DNA from: G963663365 sp963663365
GTDB taxonomy: Bacteria > Hinthialibacterota > Hinthialibacteria > Hinthialibacterales > G963663365
DNA length: 64,000 bases
Reading direction: 5' to 3'
NCBI GenBank assembly: GCA_963663365.2
Contig: CAXXIH010000008.1
Span: forward strand, 1,364,001 to 1,428,000
The position numbers and the translations under genes are program-made. Every line of letters begins with the position of its first letter. Within the stretch, counting starts at the first letter, position 1. This document shows, in pieces, positions 47,679 through 56,426 of this stretch. The notes beneath the pieces were generated by a model. It saw only the letters and a list, made by a program, of their open reading frames with translations, did not search any database and was not told where the DNA came from.

Positions 47679-49247
47679 ATGGGAAAAATTCAACGTCGTG
47701 ATTTCATGCAAAATTCATTACTCGGAACCGCCGCCGCTTTTGCCGGACTACAGTCGATATTCTGCGAATCGGCAAATTCCGGTCAAACCACAGGGCGCCG
47801 CCCCAATATCCTCTTCGCCATCTCGGATGACCAATCCTGGCCCTACACGGGCGCCTATGGAGACCGTACGGTTCGCACACCCAATTTCGACCGTATCGCA
47901 CGGGAAGGTTGTCTGTTTACAAACTGTTTCGCGGCAGCGCCACAATGCTCGCCTTCACGCGCGGCAATTTTGACCGGCCGAAACATCTGGCAAATCGAAG
48001 AGGCGGGGACCCATAACAGTCTCTTCCCAAAAAAGTGGCCGGTTTATACCGATCTGCTTGAAGCAGCCGGATATGAGACAGGATATACAGGGAAACCCTG
48101 GAGCCCGGGAAACTGGAAAGATGGGGGCTGGCCTCACAATCCCGCAGGCCATGAATTTAACGAACTCAATATGAAGCAGGTACCGGCGGATGGTATTAGT
48201 TCCACCGACTACGCCGGAAATTTTGAGGCATTTTACAAACAAAAGGCGAATGGAAAACCATTCTGTTTTTGGTATGGCGCTCATGAGCCGCACCTGCGCT
48301 ACGAAGCCGGGTCCGGTTTGAAGTATGGGAAAAAACTTGAAGATGCCAATGTGCCGTCATTTTTGCCGGATACGCCGGTGGTGCGTGGCGACATCCTCGA
48401 TTTCAGTTTCGAAATCGACTGGTTCGATACCCACTTGGGACGGATTATAAATTTTTTAGAAGAACAAGGTGAATTAGATAACACCCTGATTCTCGTTACC
48501 AGCGACAATGGCATGCCTTTTCCCCATGCAAAGGCCAATATGTATGAACAGGGCACGCATGTTCCTCTGGCCATTCGTTGGCCGGAGCGGATTGCTGCGG
48601 GAAGAACCATCGGCGACATCACCGGCTTCATCGACTTTGCCCCGACATTCCTCGAAGCCTGCGGTTTGGATATCCCCAACACTATGGTAGGCCGCAGTTT
48701 AATGGGCATCTTGGAATCCGGCCGGGATGGCCTTATCGATCCGGCCCGCGAATTCATTCTCAATGGACGCGAACGGCATTCTCATTCCCGCTTCGACAAT
48801 TTGGGCTACCCCTGCCGGGCGATCCGCACTCAGGATTACTTATACATACGAAATTTTAAGCCCGAGCGTTGGCCTGCCGGAGATCCGGATGGATACCATG
48901 ATATCGATGGCAGTCCGACCAAATCGCTAATTACCGAGAATTGGCAGGATGAAGATATCCGCCCCTATTTTGATTTAGGTTGCGCCAAAAGACCACTAGA
49001 AGAACTCTATGATATTAAGAATGACACCGGTTGTTTAAACAACCTCGCGGACAAACCCGAATACAAAGAAACCAAAGAGCAATTGTGGTCCATATTGGAA
49101 AACTGCCTGAAGGAACAAAAAGATCCGCGGGTCCTTGGTTACGGTGATATTTATGAAAGTTATCCCAGATTCGCACACATGCGGGAATATCTGGGCGGTT
49201 TCTGGGAAAAAGGCAAATACAATCCGCGTTATCACGTGGAACCGTAG
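47679..49247 (+). CDS. Tat-exported type I sulfatase
   Basis: A 522-residue sulfatase. The ATG at 47679 follows AGGAGAGGGAA; an in-frame start at 47619 has no ribosome site. IQRRDFMQNSLLGTAAAFAG is a twin-arginine signal. Metal ligands Asp50-Asp51 lie in AISDDQS. The formylglycine site is C90-S-P-S-R followed by AAILTGR, the Cys-type motif. HEPHLR and VTSDNGMPFPHAK complete the active site. The GKWHLG motif of the first sulfatase is replaced by TGKPWSPG. Divergent from the anion symporter and convergent with the SUF operon. Substrate unknown, likely a sulfated carbohydrate. Confidence 0.93.
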   Translation: MGKIQRRDFMQNSLLGTAAAFAGLQSIFCESANSGQTTGRRPNILFAISDDQSWPYTGAYGDRTVRTPNFDRIAREGCLFTNCFAAAPQCSPSRAAILTGRNIWQIEEAGTHNSLFPKKWPVYTDLLEAAGYETGYTGKPWSPGNWKDGGWPHNPAGHEFNELNMKQVPADGISSTDYAGNFEAFYKQKANGKPFCFWYGAHEPHLRYEAGSGLKYGKKLEDANVPSFLPDTPVVRGDILDFSFEIDWFDTHLGRIINFLEEQGELDNTLILVTSDNGMPFPHAKANMYEQGTHVPLAIRWPERIAAGRTIGDITGFIDFAPTFLEACGLDIPNTMVGRSLMGILESGRDGLIDPAREFILNGRERHSHSRFDNLGYPCRAIRTQDYLYIRNFKPERWPAGDPDGYHDIDGSPTKSLITENWQDEDIRPYFDLGCAKRPLEELYDIKNDTGCLNNLADKPEYKETKEQLWSILENCLKEQKDPRVLGYGDIYESYPRFAHMREYLGGFWEKGKYNPRYHVEP

Positions 49248-49312
49248 GCGGACATAAACACGAATAACCGCCGGGGAAAGATTTGGGGCTCGGAAATGTG
49301 GAGACGAAAGTC

Positions 49313-49849
49313 TTACAGCATCCCGAGTTCCAGTTTGGCCGCTTCAGAGAGTTGGTCCGGTGTCCAGGGCGGCTCCCAGACAATATCGACTTGAACCGTC
49401 TCAATCCCCTCGATCTTTTTGATGGCCTTTTCAACATTGACGGGGATTGCCTCCGCTTCCGGACAATTCGGAGAGGTCAGGGTCATTTCAATGCCGGCCC
49501 GGCCCGGCGTACTCAGATCGATATCATAAATCAGGCCAATATCGTAAATATTAACGGGGATTTCGGGATCATACACCGTCTTGAGCGCTGCAATGACTTG
49601 CTTTTTCAATTCTTCATTGACTGGTGCGGTTATAGTTTCCGGGGAAGGCTCTATCATCGAAACGGGTGTCGACTCCGGAGTTTCTGTTTGAATATCCAGC
49701 ATTGGTGTGGACGATTCAGAATCCGTATCGGGTTCTGATGCAGTTTGTATCGGCTGGGCGGGATTAGCCTCTCGATTGGCGGCCGGCTCAGATACAGTTT
49801 CGGATTGACTTACATCGGATTTCGTCTTTCGGAACCAGTTCCAAATCAT
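49313..49849 (-). CDS. sufT: SufT-type iron-sulfur assembly protein (MIP18/DUF59 family)
   Basis: A 178-residue protein. The C-terminal 100 residues are a MIP18/DUF59 domain with YDPEIPVNIYDIGLIYD and TLTSPNCPEAEAIP, whose Cys is conserved in SufT and PaaD relatives. The N-terminal 75 residues are acidic, Pro- and Ser-rich (SEPAANREANPAQP, SESSTP) and look disordered. It is last gene of the SUF operon, 49 nt after sufU. A maturation or cluster-transfer role is likely. Confidence 0.88.
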   Translation of the reverse strand: MIWNWFRKTKSDVSQSETVSEPAANREANPAQPIQTASEPDTDSESSTPMLDIQTETPESTPVSMIEPSPETITAPVNEELKKQVIAALKTVYDPEIPVNIYDIGLIYDIDLSTPGRAGIEMTLTSPNCPEAEAIPVNVEKAIKKIEGIETVQVDIVWEPPWTPDQLSEAAKLELGML

Positions 49850-49898
49850 GCTTCAATCAATCCTTGCGTATCGTATTTCTCTCGGAATCGATGACCAA

Positions 49899-50360
49899 TC
49901 ATTCGGTGGTTGTAGGCTTATCGGCTTGATGCAGGGCGGCATGAAAGGTATGCCAGGGCAATGTGGCGCATTTCACACGGACTGGGAATTCCCGTACTCC
50001 CGAAAAAACCTTCAATTTTCCCAACGGGGGATTATCGTCTTGCGCTCCGGGATCCTCCCCCTCATCCGTCAACATATAATGAAAACGTTGAAAGAGTTTC
50101 TCCGCTTCAGACTCACTTTTTCCTTTAAGGGCTTGCGTCATAATCGAAGCGGAGGCCGTACAAATCGCGCATCCCTTGCCGACAAATGAGACGTCTTCAA
50201 TCGTATCCCCGTTCAGCAGCAAATAGACCGTGAGTTGATCGCCGCAAAGTGGATTGTACCCATCGGCTCTCCGGTCCGGCTTCTCGATTTCACGGAAATT
50301 TCTTGGAGATTTGTTATGGTCAAGAACAACCTGTTGATAAATCTCGCGAAGATCCGACAT
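49899..50360 (-). CDS. sufU: SufU-type zinc-dependent sulfurtransferase / NifU-like protein
   Basis: A 153-residue protein that accepts sulfur from the cysteine desulfurase. Cys39 (NPLCGD, with Asp41), Cys64 and Cys67 (KGCAICTAS) and Cys131 (VKCATLPW) match the SufU pattern; a 20-residue insert separates the third and fourth ligands, as in SufU rather than IscU. Its ATG overlaps the stop of sufS by one base, so the two are translationally coupled, as expected for a desulfurase and its partner. Confidence 0.93.
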   Translation of the reverse strand: MSDLREIYQQVVLDHNKSPRNFREIEKPDRRADGYNPLCGDQLTVYLLLNGDTIEDVSFVGKGCAICTASASIMTQALKGKSESEAEKLFQRFHYMLTDEGEDPGAQDDNPPLGKLKVFSGVREFPVRVKCATLPWHTFHAALHQADKPTTTE

Positions 50361-51628
50361 TAGCGAAATACCTCGATGACTTTATGAAGCGCATCAACCA
50401 GCGCATCAATATCTTCTTTCGTATTATAGAACGAAAGCGAGGCTCTTGCTGTGGCGGGAACATCGAATCGTTTCATAACCGGTTGGGCACAATGGTGGCC
50501 GGTACGGATCGCAACGCCCTCGCGGTCTAGAATCGTGCCGATATCGTGCGGATGAATATCATCAAATACAAATGAAAGGACTCCGGCCTTTTCCTTGGCT
50601 GTGCCAATAATCCTGAGTCCCGGCACTTCCGACAAACGCCGGGTTCCATAAACCAGAAGGTCTTGTTCGTAGGCCTCAATTCGGTCAAACCCGATGGATT
50701 TAAGATAGTCGATTGCGGTGCCAAGACCGATTCCGCCGGTGATATTGGGAGTGCCGGCTTCAAACCGGTAAGGAAGATCGTTGTAGATGGTCTTTTCAAA
50801 CGTGACCGAGTAGATCATATCGCCGCCGCCCTGGTACGGAGGCATCGTCTCAAGAACATCGAGTTTCGCATAGAGAGCGCCAATCCCGGTTGGGCCGTAC
50901 ATTTTGTGGCCGGAAAACACATAAAATTCACAACCCAAATCTTGAACATCCACAGACATATGCGGTGTGGCCTGAGCACCATCAACCAAAACGGGGATTT
51001 TGCGCTCGTGGGCCAACGTAATGATCTGCTTCACGGGATTGATTGTGCCGAGTGCATTAGAAACATGGGATACCGCAACAAGTTTCGTCTTGTCATTCAA
51101 CAACGCGGCCAATTCATCCAGAATAATTTCGCCGTCGTCGTTAATCGGTGCGACACGCAAGCGAGCGCCCGTTTCTTCACAAAGCATCTGCCACGGAACA
51201 ATGTTGGCATGGTGCTCCATCTCAGAAACGAGAATTTCATCTCCTTCTTTAATATTCTTGCGCCCATAACTACTACTGACAAGATTGATCGCCTCTGTCG
51301 CTCCGCGCACGAAGACAATCTCACGCCGGTCGGCTGCATTGAGCAGATCCCGGACTTTGTCCCGAGCTGCTTCATAGGCATCGGTGACAATCTGGCTCAG
51401 ATGGTGAACACCGCGGTGGATATTGGCGTAGTCCTGCTCGCAAAACCGGCACATCGACTCGGTGACAACACGCGGCTTTTGTGTTGAAGCCGCATTGTCT
51501 AAATACACCAATGGCTTGCCATAGACCTTGCGCTGGAGAATTGGAAAATCCTGGCGGAATTCCCGGACATTAAAACCGTCCTCCGGCGCCTCAATCGTTT
51601 TTTGCACGAGCGTCTTTGTCGCGTTCAT
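50360..51628 (-). CDS. sufS: Cysteine desulfurase SufS
   Basis: A 422-residue type II cysteine desulfurase providing persulfide sulfur for Fe-S clusters. PLP Lys242 is in FSGHKMYGPTG and the catalytic Cys380 is in RTGHHCAQP. GGGGAAAAA precedes the ATG. The start codon directly abuts the TAA of sufD with no gap, and sufU overlaps its end, so all three share one message. Confidence 0.96.
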   Translation of the reverse strand: MNATKTLVQKTIEAPEDGFNVREFRQDFPILQRKVYGKPLVYLDNAASTQKPRVVTESMCRFCEQDYANIHRGVHHLSQIVTDAYEAARDKVRDLLNAADRREIVFVRGATEAINLVSSSYGRKNIKEGDEILVSEMEHHANIVPWQMLCEETGARLRVAPINDDGEIILDELAALLNDKTKLVAVSHVSNALGTINPVKQIITLAHERKIPVLVDGAQATPHMSVDVQDLGCEFYVFSGHKMYGPTGIGALYAKLDVLETMPPYQGGGDMIYSVTFEKTIYNDLPYRFEAGTPNITGGIGLGTAIDYLKSIGFDRIEAYEQDLLVYGTRRLSEVPGLRIIGTAKEKAGVLSFVFDDIHPHDIGTILDREGVAIRTGHHCAQPVMKRFDVPATARASLSFYNTKEDIDALVDALHKVIEVFR

Positions 51629-52975
51629 TTATTTTTCCCCGTTCGAACGATTTCGCTGAAACCGTTCCTCAACAATCCCCTGTACATAATGCCGAACCGT
51701 TTCGCAACGCATTTCATCGACTACTTCAGTGACAAACGCCGAGATAATCAACGCACGGGCCTGCTCCTCCGGAATTCCCCGTGAACGTAAATAAAAAATG
51801 GCATTGTCATCCAGCTCGCCAATGGTTGCCCCATGCGTACATTTAACATCGTCCGCAAAAATCTCCAGCTGCGGCCGAGTGTTAATTTTGGCTTTCTTAT
51901 TGAGCAAAAGACTATGATTCGCCTGGACTGCATCGGTCTTTTGAGCGTCTTCGCGAACCATAATCCTGCCATTAAAAACGCCGCTGGCGCTGTCGTCTAA
52001 AATTCCTTTATAAAGTTCATGGCTTCGGCAGTGAGGTTTGGCATGATCGATAAAAGTATGATTATCGATATGCTGTTCACCGCACGGCATATAAAGCCCG
52101 TTGATTGTACATTCACCGTCTTCGTCATTTAGAAGCGAACTGATATCGTTCCGCACCAGCCGCCCCCCGATGAGAATGGAATGCGTCGAAAAGTTGCTGC
52201 TCCGCTGTTGCCGAACACCGAAATTGGAGAAGTGAAATGCATTCAGCCCTTCGCGCTGAATTTTATAGTGATCGACAACGGCATTCTGTTCCGCCACAAC
52301 TTCAGACACGCTGTTCGTGAAATACGCACTGTCATCAAGTCCCACATAAGATTCAATGATGCGCACCTGGCTGTTTTCCCCGGCCACGATTAAGTTACGG
52401 GGAAAAGAAACCGTATTTCCTCCGCCGGAAACAAACAGCAACTCGATTGTCCGCTCAACCACAACACCGCGTGGAACCGAGATAAACGCTCCATCCTCCA
52501 GAAATGCCGTGTTTAAGCCAATAAACGGATTGGTTTGAAATGAGATTTGCTTACCCAAATGTTCTTTGACCGTATCCGGCTCATTGCAAATCAACTCCGC
52601 AAGACTGCCCACACGAACGCCTTTTGGCAGATCGCCGATTGTGGAATGCGCAGCCTGATAACAGCCATTATAAAAAACCAGCTGCGCAACCGCATTGCTA
52701 TCTACACGATAACGTTCAAGTTCCTTCGCCTGTCCGCTGGAGAGTTCCAATACAGTCGATGGTGAAAATGCGGCTTTTGACAGCGGCGCAAGATTGGTGT
52801 TGCGCCATTCCTCATCCTTCAAATCGGGAATGCCCAGTTCGGCAAAGCGGGCAATGGCCTCTTCACGAACCGGCATCAGCCAAGAATTGCCGTTTGAACT
52901 CCAGTGCGGTTTCTTGCGGTCAAATTCAGCGAGAAATAATTCTTTCCCGTTATGTTCTTTCACTTTCGTCGTCAT
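51629..52975 (-). CDS. sufD: Fe-S cluster assembly protein SufD
   Basis: A 448-residue scaffold partner of SufB and SufC. The SufBD core beta helix shows LIVAGENSQVRIIESYVG, QNAVVDHYKIQREG and the C-terminal hallmark FADDVKCTHGATIGELDDNAIFYLRSRGIP. The short EEWRNTNLAPL near the N-terminus fits SufD. Lies between sufC and sufS. Confidence 0.95.
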   Translation of the reverse strand: MTTKVKEHNGKELFLAEFDRKKPHWSSNGNSWLMPVREEAIARFAELGIPDLKDEEWRNTNLAPLSKAAFSPSTVLELSSGQAKELERYRVDSNAVAQLVFYNGCYQAAHSTIGDLPKGVRVGSLAELICNEPDTVKEHLGKQISFQTNPFIGLNTAFLEDGAFISVPRGVVVERTIELLFVSGGGNTVSFPRNLIVAGENSQVRIIESYVGLDDSAYFTNSVSEVVAEQNAVVDHYKIQREGLNAFHFSNFGVRQQRSSNFSTHSILIGGRLVRNDISSLLNDEDGECTINGLYMPCGEQHIDNHTFIDHAKPHCRSHELYKGILDDSASGVFNGRIMVREDAQKTDAVQANHSLLLNKKAKINTRPQLEIFADDVKCTHGATIGELDDNAIFYLRSRGIPEEQARALIISAFVTEVVDEMRCETVRHYVQGIVEERFQRNRSNGEK

Positions 52976-53037
52976 CGTAATCTATTCCTGCTGCCTCAAT
53001 CTTTACTCGAAATCTTGCCGGGTTTGCGATTCTGCGG

Positions 53038-53799
53038 CTAGACAGCAGCCAATTCTTCATCGACCCAGGCATATCCCTTGCTCTCCAGTTCGAGCGCCAG
53101 ATTCTTATCGCCCGATTTCACGATCTTGCCGTTTACAAGAACATGAACAAAATCAGGAACGATATACTCGAGCAGCCGTTGATAGTGAGTAACCACAACA
53201 ATCCCGCGGGTTTTGTCACGTAACGTATTGACACCATTGGCCACAATTTTCAGCGCGTCGATATCGAGCCCGGAATCGGTCTCATCAAGAATTGCAAGTT
53301 TCGGATCTAAAACAGCCATGTGAAAGATTTCATTCCGTTTCTTCTCACCGCCTGAGAATCCCTGGTTGACGGGGCGGTGCAAAAGCGACTCGTCGAGTTT
53401 GACCAGTCTCATTTTCTCCTTCACCAATTCAAGAAAATCCACTGCGTCGAGTTCATCCAAACCATTGTATTTACGGATCGAATTAAGCGCGGCTTTCAAA
53501 AAGTACGAGTTGCTGACACCCGGGATTTCAACGGGGTACTGAAAAGCCAAAAAGATGCCTTCGCAGGCACGGTCTTCGGGCGATTTTTCAATCAAGTCTT
53601 CGCCGTTATAAAGAACCTGGCCATCCGTAACATCATACGCTTCATGTCCGGCCAATACCTGCGCCAGTGTGCTTTTCCCGGATCCGTTCGGGCCCATAAT
53701 CGCATGGACTTCGCCCGGATTCACTTTCAAATTGATACCTTTCAAAATCGGCGTGCCTTCGACTTTTGCATGCAGGTTTTTGATTTCTAAAAGTGCCAT
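53038..53799 (-). CDS. sufC: Fe-S assembly ATPase SufC
   Basis: A 253-residue ABC-type ATPase of the SUF complex. Walker A is GPNGSGKS (36-43), the signature FSGGEKKRNEI, and Walker B LAILDETDSGLD with the SUF-typical Glu-Thr-Asp. Not a transporter subunit: no membrane partner, and it is flanked by sufB and sufD. Confidence 0.97.
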   Translation of the reverse strand: MALLEIKNLHAKVEGTPILKGINLKVNPGEVHAIMGPNGSGKSTLAQVLAGHEAYDVTDGQVLYNGEDLIEKSPEDRACEGIFLAFQYPVEIPGVSNSYFLKAALNSIRKYNGLDELDAVDFLELVKEKMRLVKLDESLLHRPVNQGFSGGEKKRNEIFHMAVLDPKLAILDETDSGLDIDALKIVANGVNTLRDKTRGIVVVTHYQRLLEYIVPDFVHVLVNGKIVKSGDKNLALELESKGYAWVDEELAAV

Positions 53800-53884
53800 T
53801 GCTGTTTCCTATTGGTTCCTCTTATTAGGTTTTCCTTCAAAAACGGCGCTCTTGCCTCATAGCGCCGGATTAATTGCGATCCGT

Positions 53885-55333
53885 TTAACCAACACTGCCT
53901 TCCAAACTCACACCAAGCAGTTTCTGTGCCTCGACAGCAAACTCCATCGGCAGTTCTTTAAAGACCTCTTTGCAGAAACCGTTAACGATCATCGATACGG
54001 CGTCCTCTGTGGGAATGCCGCGTTGGTTACAGTAAAAGATTTGATCCTCACCGATTTTCGATGTGCTCGCTTCATGCTCAACCTGAGCAGTTGGATTCTT
54101 CACATCGATATAAGGGAACGTATGCGCCCCGCACCGGTCGCCGAGCAACATTGAATCGCACTGCGAATAATTCCGTGCACCATCCGCTTTCGGGCCGATC
54201 TGCACCAAGCCCCGGTACGTGTTCTGTCCACAGCCCGCCGAGATACCTTTTGAAACAATCGTGCTTTTTGTGTTCTTGCCGATATGCACCATTTTGGTTC
54301 CCGTATCGGCCTGCTGATAATTATTGGTAAGGGCGACTGAATAGAATTCGCCAACGGAATTATCACCCTGAAGAATGCAACTGGGATATTTCCACGTAAC
54401 CGCAGAACCGGTTTCAACCTGAGTCCAAGAAATCTTGGAGTTCTTGCCCCGGCACGCTCCACGTTTGGTCACAAAGTTATAGATGCCGCCTTTTCCGTTT
54501 TCGTCGCCGGGATACCAGTTCTGAACCGTAGAATATTTAATCTTCGCATCATCCAAGGCGATCAGTTCGACAACGGCGGCATGCAACTGATTTTCATCGC
54601 GCATCGGTGCGGTGCAGCCTTCTAAATAACTTACAGAAGCACCTTCATCCGCAACCAACAACGTACGCTCGAACTGCCCTGTGGATGCCGCGTTGATACG
54701 GAAGTAGGTCGAAAGTTCCATTGGGCACTTCACACCCTTAGGCACATAGCAAAACGACCCGTCCGAAAAGACCGCGGAATTCAGTGCCGCGTAAAAGTTA
54801 TCTGTATAAGGAACAACACTACCCAGGTATTTTTTCACCAACTCGGGATGCTCTTGCACCGCCTCGGAAAACGAGCAGAAAATGACGCCAAGCTCGTTCA
54901 ATTTCCCTTTAAATGTTGTAGCGACAGATACGCTGTCAAAAACCGCATCGACGGCCACACCGGCCAAGGCTTCGCGCTCCCGCAGTGGGATGCCTAGCTT
55001 CTCATAGGTTTCAAGCAAAGCCGGATCGACTTCATCCAGGCTTTTGGGCGCGTCTTCTTTTGATTTGGGAGCCGAATAGTAAACGATCTTCTGATAATCG
55101 ACAGGCGGATATTTAACATTTGGCCACGTAGGCTCAGCCATGGTGAGCCAATGCCGATAGGCTTTCAGCCGCCATTCCAATAAAAACTCAGGCTCGTTCT
55201 TTTTGGCGGAAATCACACGAATAATATCTTCATTCAATCCGGGCGGGATTGAATCAGCTTCGATGTCGGTCACAAATCCCCATTTGTACTCGCGCTGTGC
55301 GAGTTTCTGGATGGTTTCTGTGGCTGTCGGCAT
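53885..55333 (-). CDS. sufB: Fe-S cluster assembly scaffold SufB
   Basis: A 482-residue scaffold on which the cluster is built. Hallmarks: VPKGVKCPMELSTYFRIN, SVSYLEGCTAP, SQCDSMLLGDRCGAHTFPYI and EHEASTSKIGEDQIFYCNQRGIP. GAGGAGACAACGAG lies upstream. First structural gene of the operon; 95 nt after the regulator gene. Confidence 0.97.
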   Translation of the reverse strand: MPTATETIQKLAQREYKWGFVTDIEADSIPPGLNEDIIRVISAKKNEPEFLLEWRLKAYRHWLTMAEPTWPNVKYPPVDYQKIVYYSAPKSKEDAPKSLDEVDPALLETYEKLGIPLREREALAGVAVDAVFDSVSVATTFKGKLNELGVIFCSFSEAVQEHPELVKKYLGSVVPYTDNFYAALNSAVFSDGSFCYVPKGVKCPMELSTYFRINAASTGQFERTLLVADEGASVSYLEGCTAPMRDENQLHAAVVELIALDDAKIKYSTVQNWYPGDENGKGGIYNFVTKRGACRGKNSKISWTQVETGSAVTWKYPSCILQGDNSVGEFYSVALTNNYQQADTGTKMVHIGKNTKSTIVSKGISAGCGQNTYRGLVQIGPKADGARNYSQCDSMLLGDRCGAHTFPYIDVKNPTAQVEHEASTSKIGEDQIFYCNQRGIPTEDAVSMIVNGFCKEVFKELPMEFAVEAQKLLGVSLEGSVG

Positions 55334-55428
55334 CTCGTTGTCTCCTCTGTGACTCAGGACGGCCTCTTTTGCCGGGACCGTCTACGGCGAAATGTCAAAT
55401 ATGGGAATCCGGCGCACTTAAGCCGGTA

Positions 55429-55926
55429 TTAGGCATTTGCGTATTGTTCTTGTTCTTCTTCGACTTCTAATTCTTCGGTTTCATTTGACGATTGTTGCGC
55501 TTCCACCTCGGCGGGCCATTCAATCGAGGCAATCATGTCCGAAAGCATGATGCCTTCAAGCGAACGCATAACCACATCGTTAATTTTTTGCCAGTTCGGA
55601 CGGATTGGGCATTGAAATTCCATATCGCACTTTGAATCGCCGGCAGCGCATTCGGTAATGCTGATTGGCCCTTCCATCGCAAAGATGACTTCAGTGATAG
55701 CGGTTTCTTGTGGTGAACGGGAAAGCGCGTATCCACCTTTTACCCCACGATGCGAAACCAACAATCCCTCCCTTGCCAAGGCTTTTAAAATCTTGCTCAC
55801 CATGGGCAACGGAAGATGCGTGGCCAACGCCAAATCCCGGGAGTTATGGCACTCGCCCTGGGGCTGCCTCGCAACATAAGTCAGAAGTACGATTGCGTAG
55901 TCGGTCAGTTTGGTGATGCGAATCAT
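55429..55926 (-). CDS. Rrf2-family SUF regulator (TIGR02944-like)
   Basis: A 165-residue winged-helix protein. I start it at MIRITKLTDYAIVLL (ATG at 55926) rather than the upstream start at 55950. The helix-turn-helix is LATHLPLPMVSKILKALAREGLL and the wing GVKGGYAL. Cys93, Cys100 and Cys106 in TECAAGDSKCDMEFQC, with PIRPNWQ after, are candidate Fe-S cluster ligands as in IscR-type sensors. An acidic tail (EELEVEEEQEQ) follows. It probably senses cluster supply and represses or activates the suf genes it precedes. The organisation matches SUF regulators of Xanthomonas type, from memory. Confidence 0.9.
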   Translation of the reverse strand: MIRITKLTDYAIVLLTYVARQPQGECHNSRDLALATHLPLPMVSKILKALAREGLLVSHRGVKGGYALSRSPQETAITEVIFAMEGPISITECAAGDSKCDMEFQCPIRPNWQKINDVVMRSLEGIMLSDMIASIEWPAEVEAQQSSNETEELEVEEEQEQYANA

Positions 55927-56046
55927 TTGCTCTTTAAAACTTATAACCAAGAGGACTGTATTTTTCCGGCCTAAAGGGGACCAAAAATGTCCTACTTACT
56001 AAAAGATTATCCTTGAATATCCAAACCGCAAGGACAACCCCTTAAT

Positions 56047-56068
56047 ATAGGACTAAAAAGATACCTAT
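56047..56068. promoter_or_regulatory. candidate Rrf2/IscR-like operator upstream of the suf operon
   Basis: ATAGG and CCTAT form an imperfect palindrome over 22 nt with an AT core, 121 nt upstream of the regulator start. The outline recalls IscR type 1 sites (ATA...TAT ends), but the central GACT/AGTC pair is only half kept. A TATATT element lies next to it on the minus strand without a good -35. Inference only. Confidence 0.3.
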
Positions 56069-56184
56069 TTGTTGCATAACCATTGATAAACCAAATAGAT
56101 AGAGTTAACAATAATTTTTGACTCCTGCAATTTTCTGTCTTACACAAACCGGATGCCCAAATTGCCGGTTTGGCGGTATATATC

Positions 56185-56230
56185 TCTTCAACTACCTGAA
56201 AAATCTAGATTTATAAAATCTTCAACTACC
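56185..56230 (+). repeat. 12-nt direct repeat TCTTCAACTACC, two copies
   Basis: Copies at 56185-56196 and 56219-56230, 34 nt apart start to start, in the trpS leader. Function unknown; could be a regulatory tandem site. Confidence 0.5.
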
Positions 56231-56426
56231 ATGCGCCTACAGGTCACCACTGGCAGTGCGCGAAATCGGGAACTTCGCTAACCTGCCCATGGAAGCTCCC
56301 CCCTTGTTCGCATCCGTTGGTTTCGTTCCATGTACGGTGCGAAAGAGACGCACAATCCTTTGTGAGAATCCCGGCGCGTCAAAGGCGGGAAACACCTTTA
56401 GTTATGAATACGAGATTGGACTACCC

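Larger units (their letters stand above)
55927..56426. other. 500-nt intergenic region between the suf regulator and trpS
   Basis: AT-rich divergent-promoter region. It holds an ATAGG/CCTAT inverted repeat (56047-56068), a GGAC-N7-GTCC pair (55978-55992), repeated GGAC words and a 12-nt direct repeat near trpS. No T-box leader (no specifier stem or conserved TGGNACC-type antiterminator) is seen before trpS. No ORF is credible. Confidence 0.6.

Noticed and set aside
50663..51487. 274-aa ORF antisense to sufS
   Set aside because: sufS on the minus strand has all catalytic motifs; the opposite frame has none.
56100..56426. Possible T-box leader before trpS
   Set aside because: No specifier loop, no conserved T-box core and no terminator/antiterminator pair seen.
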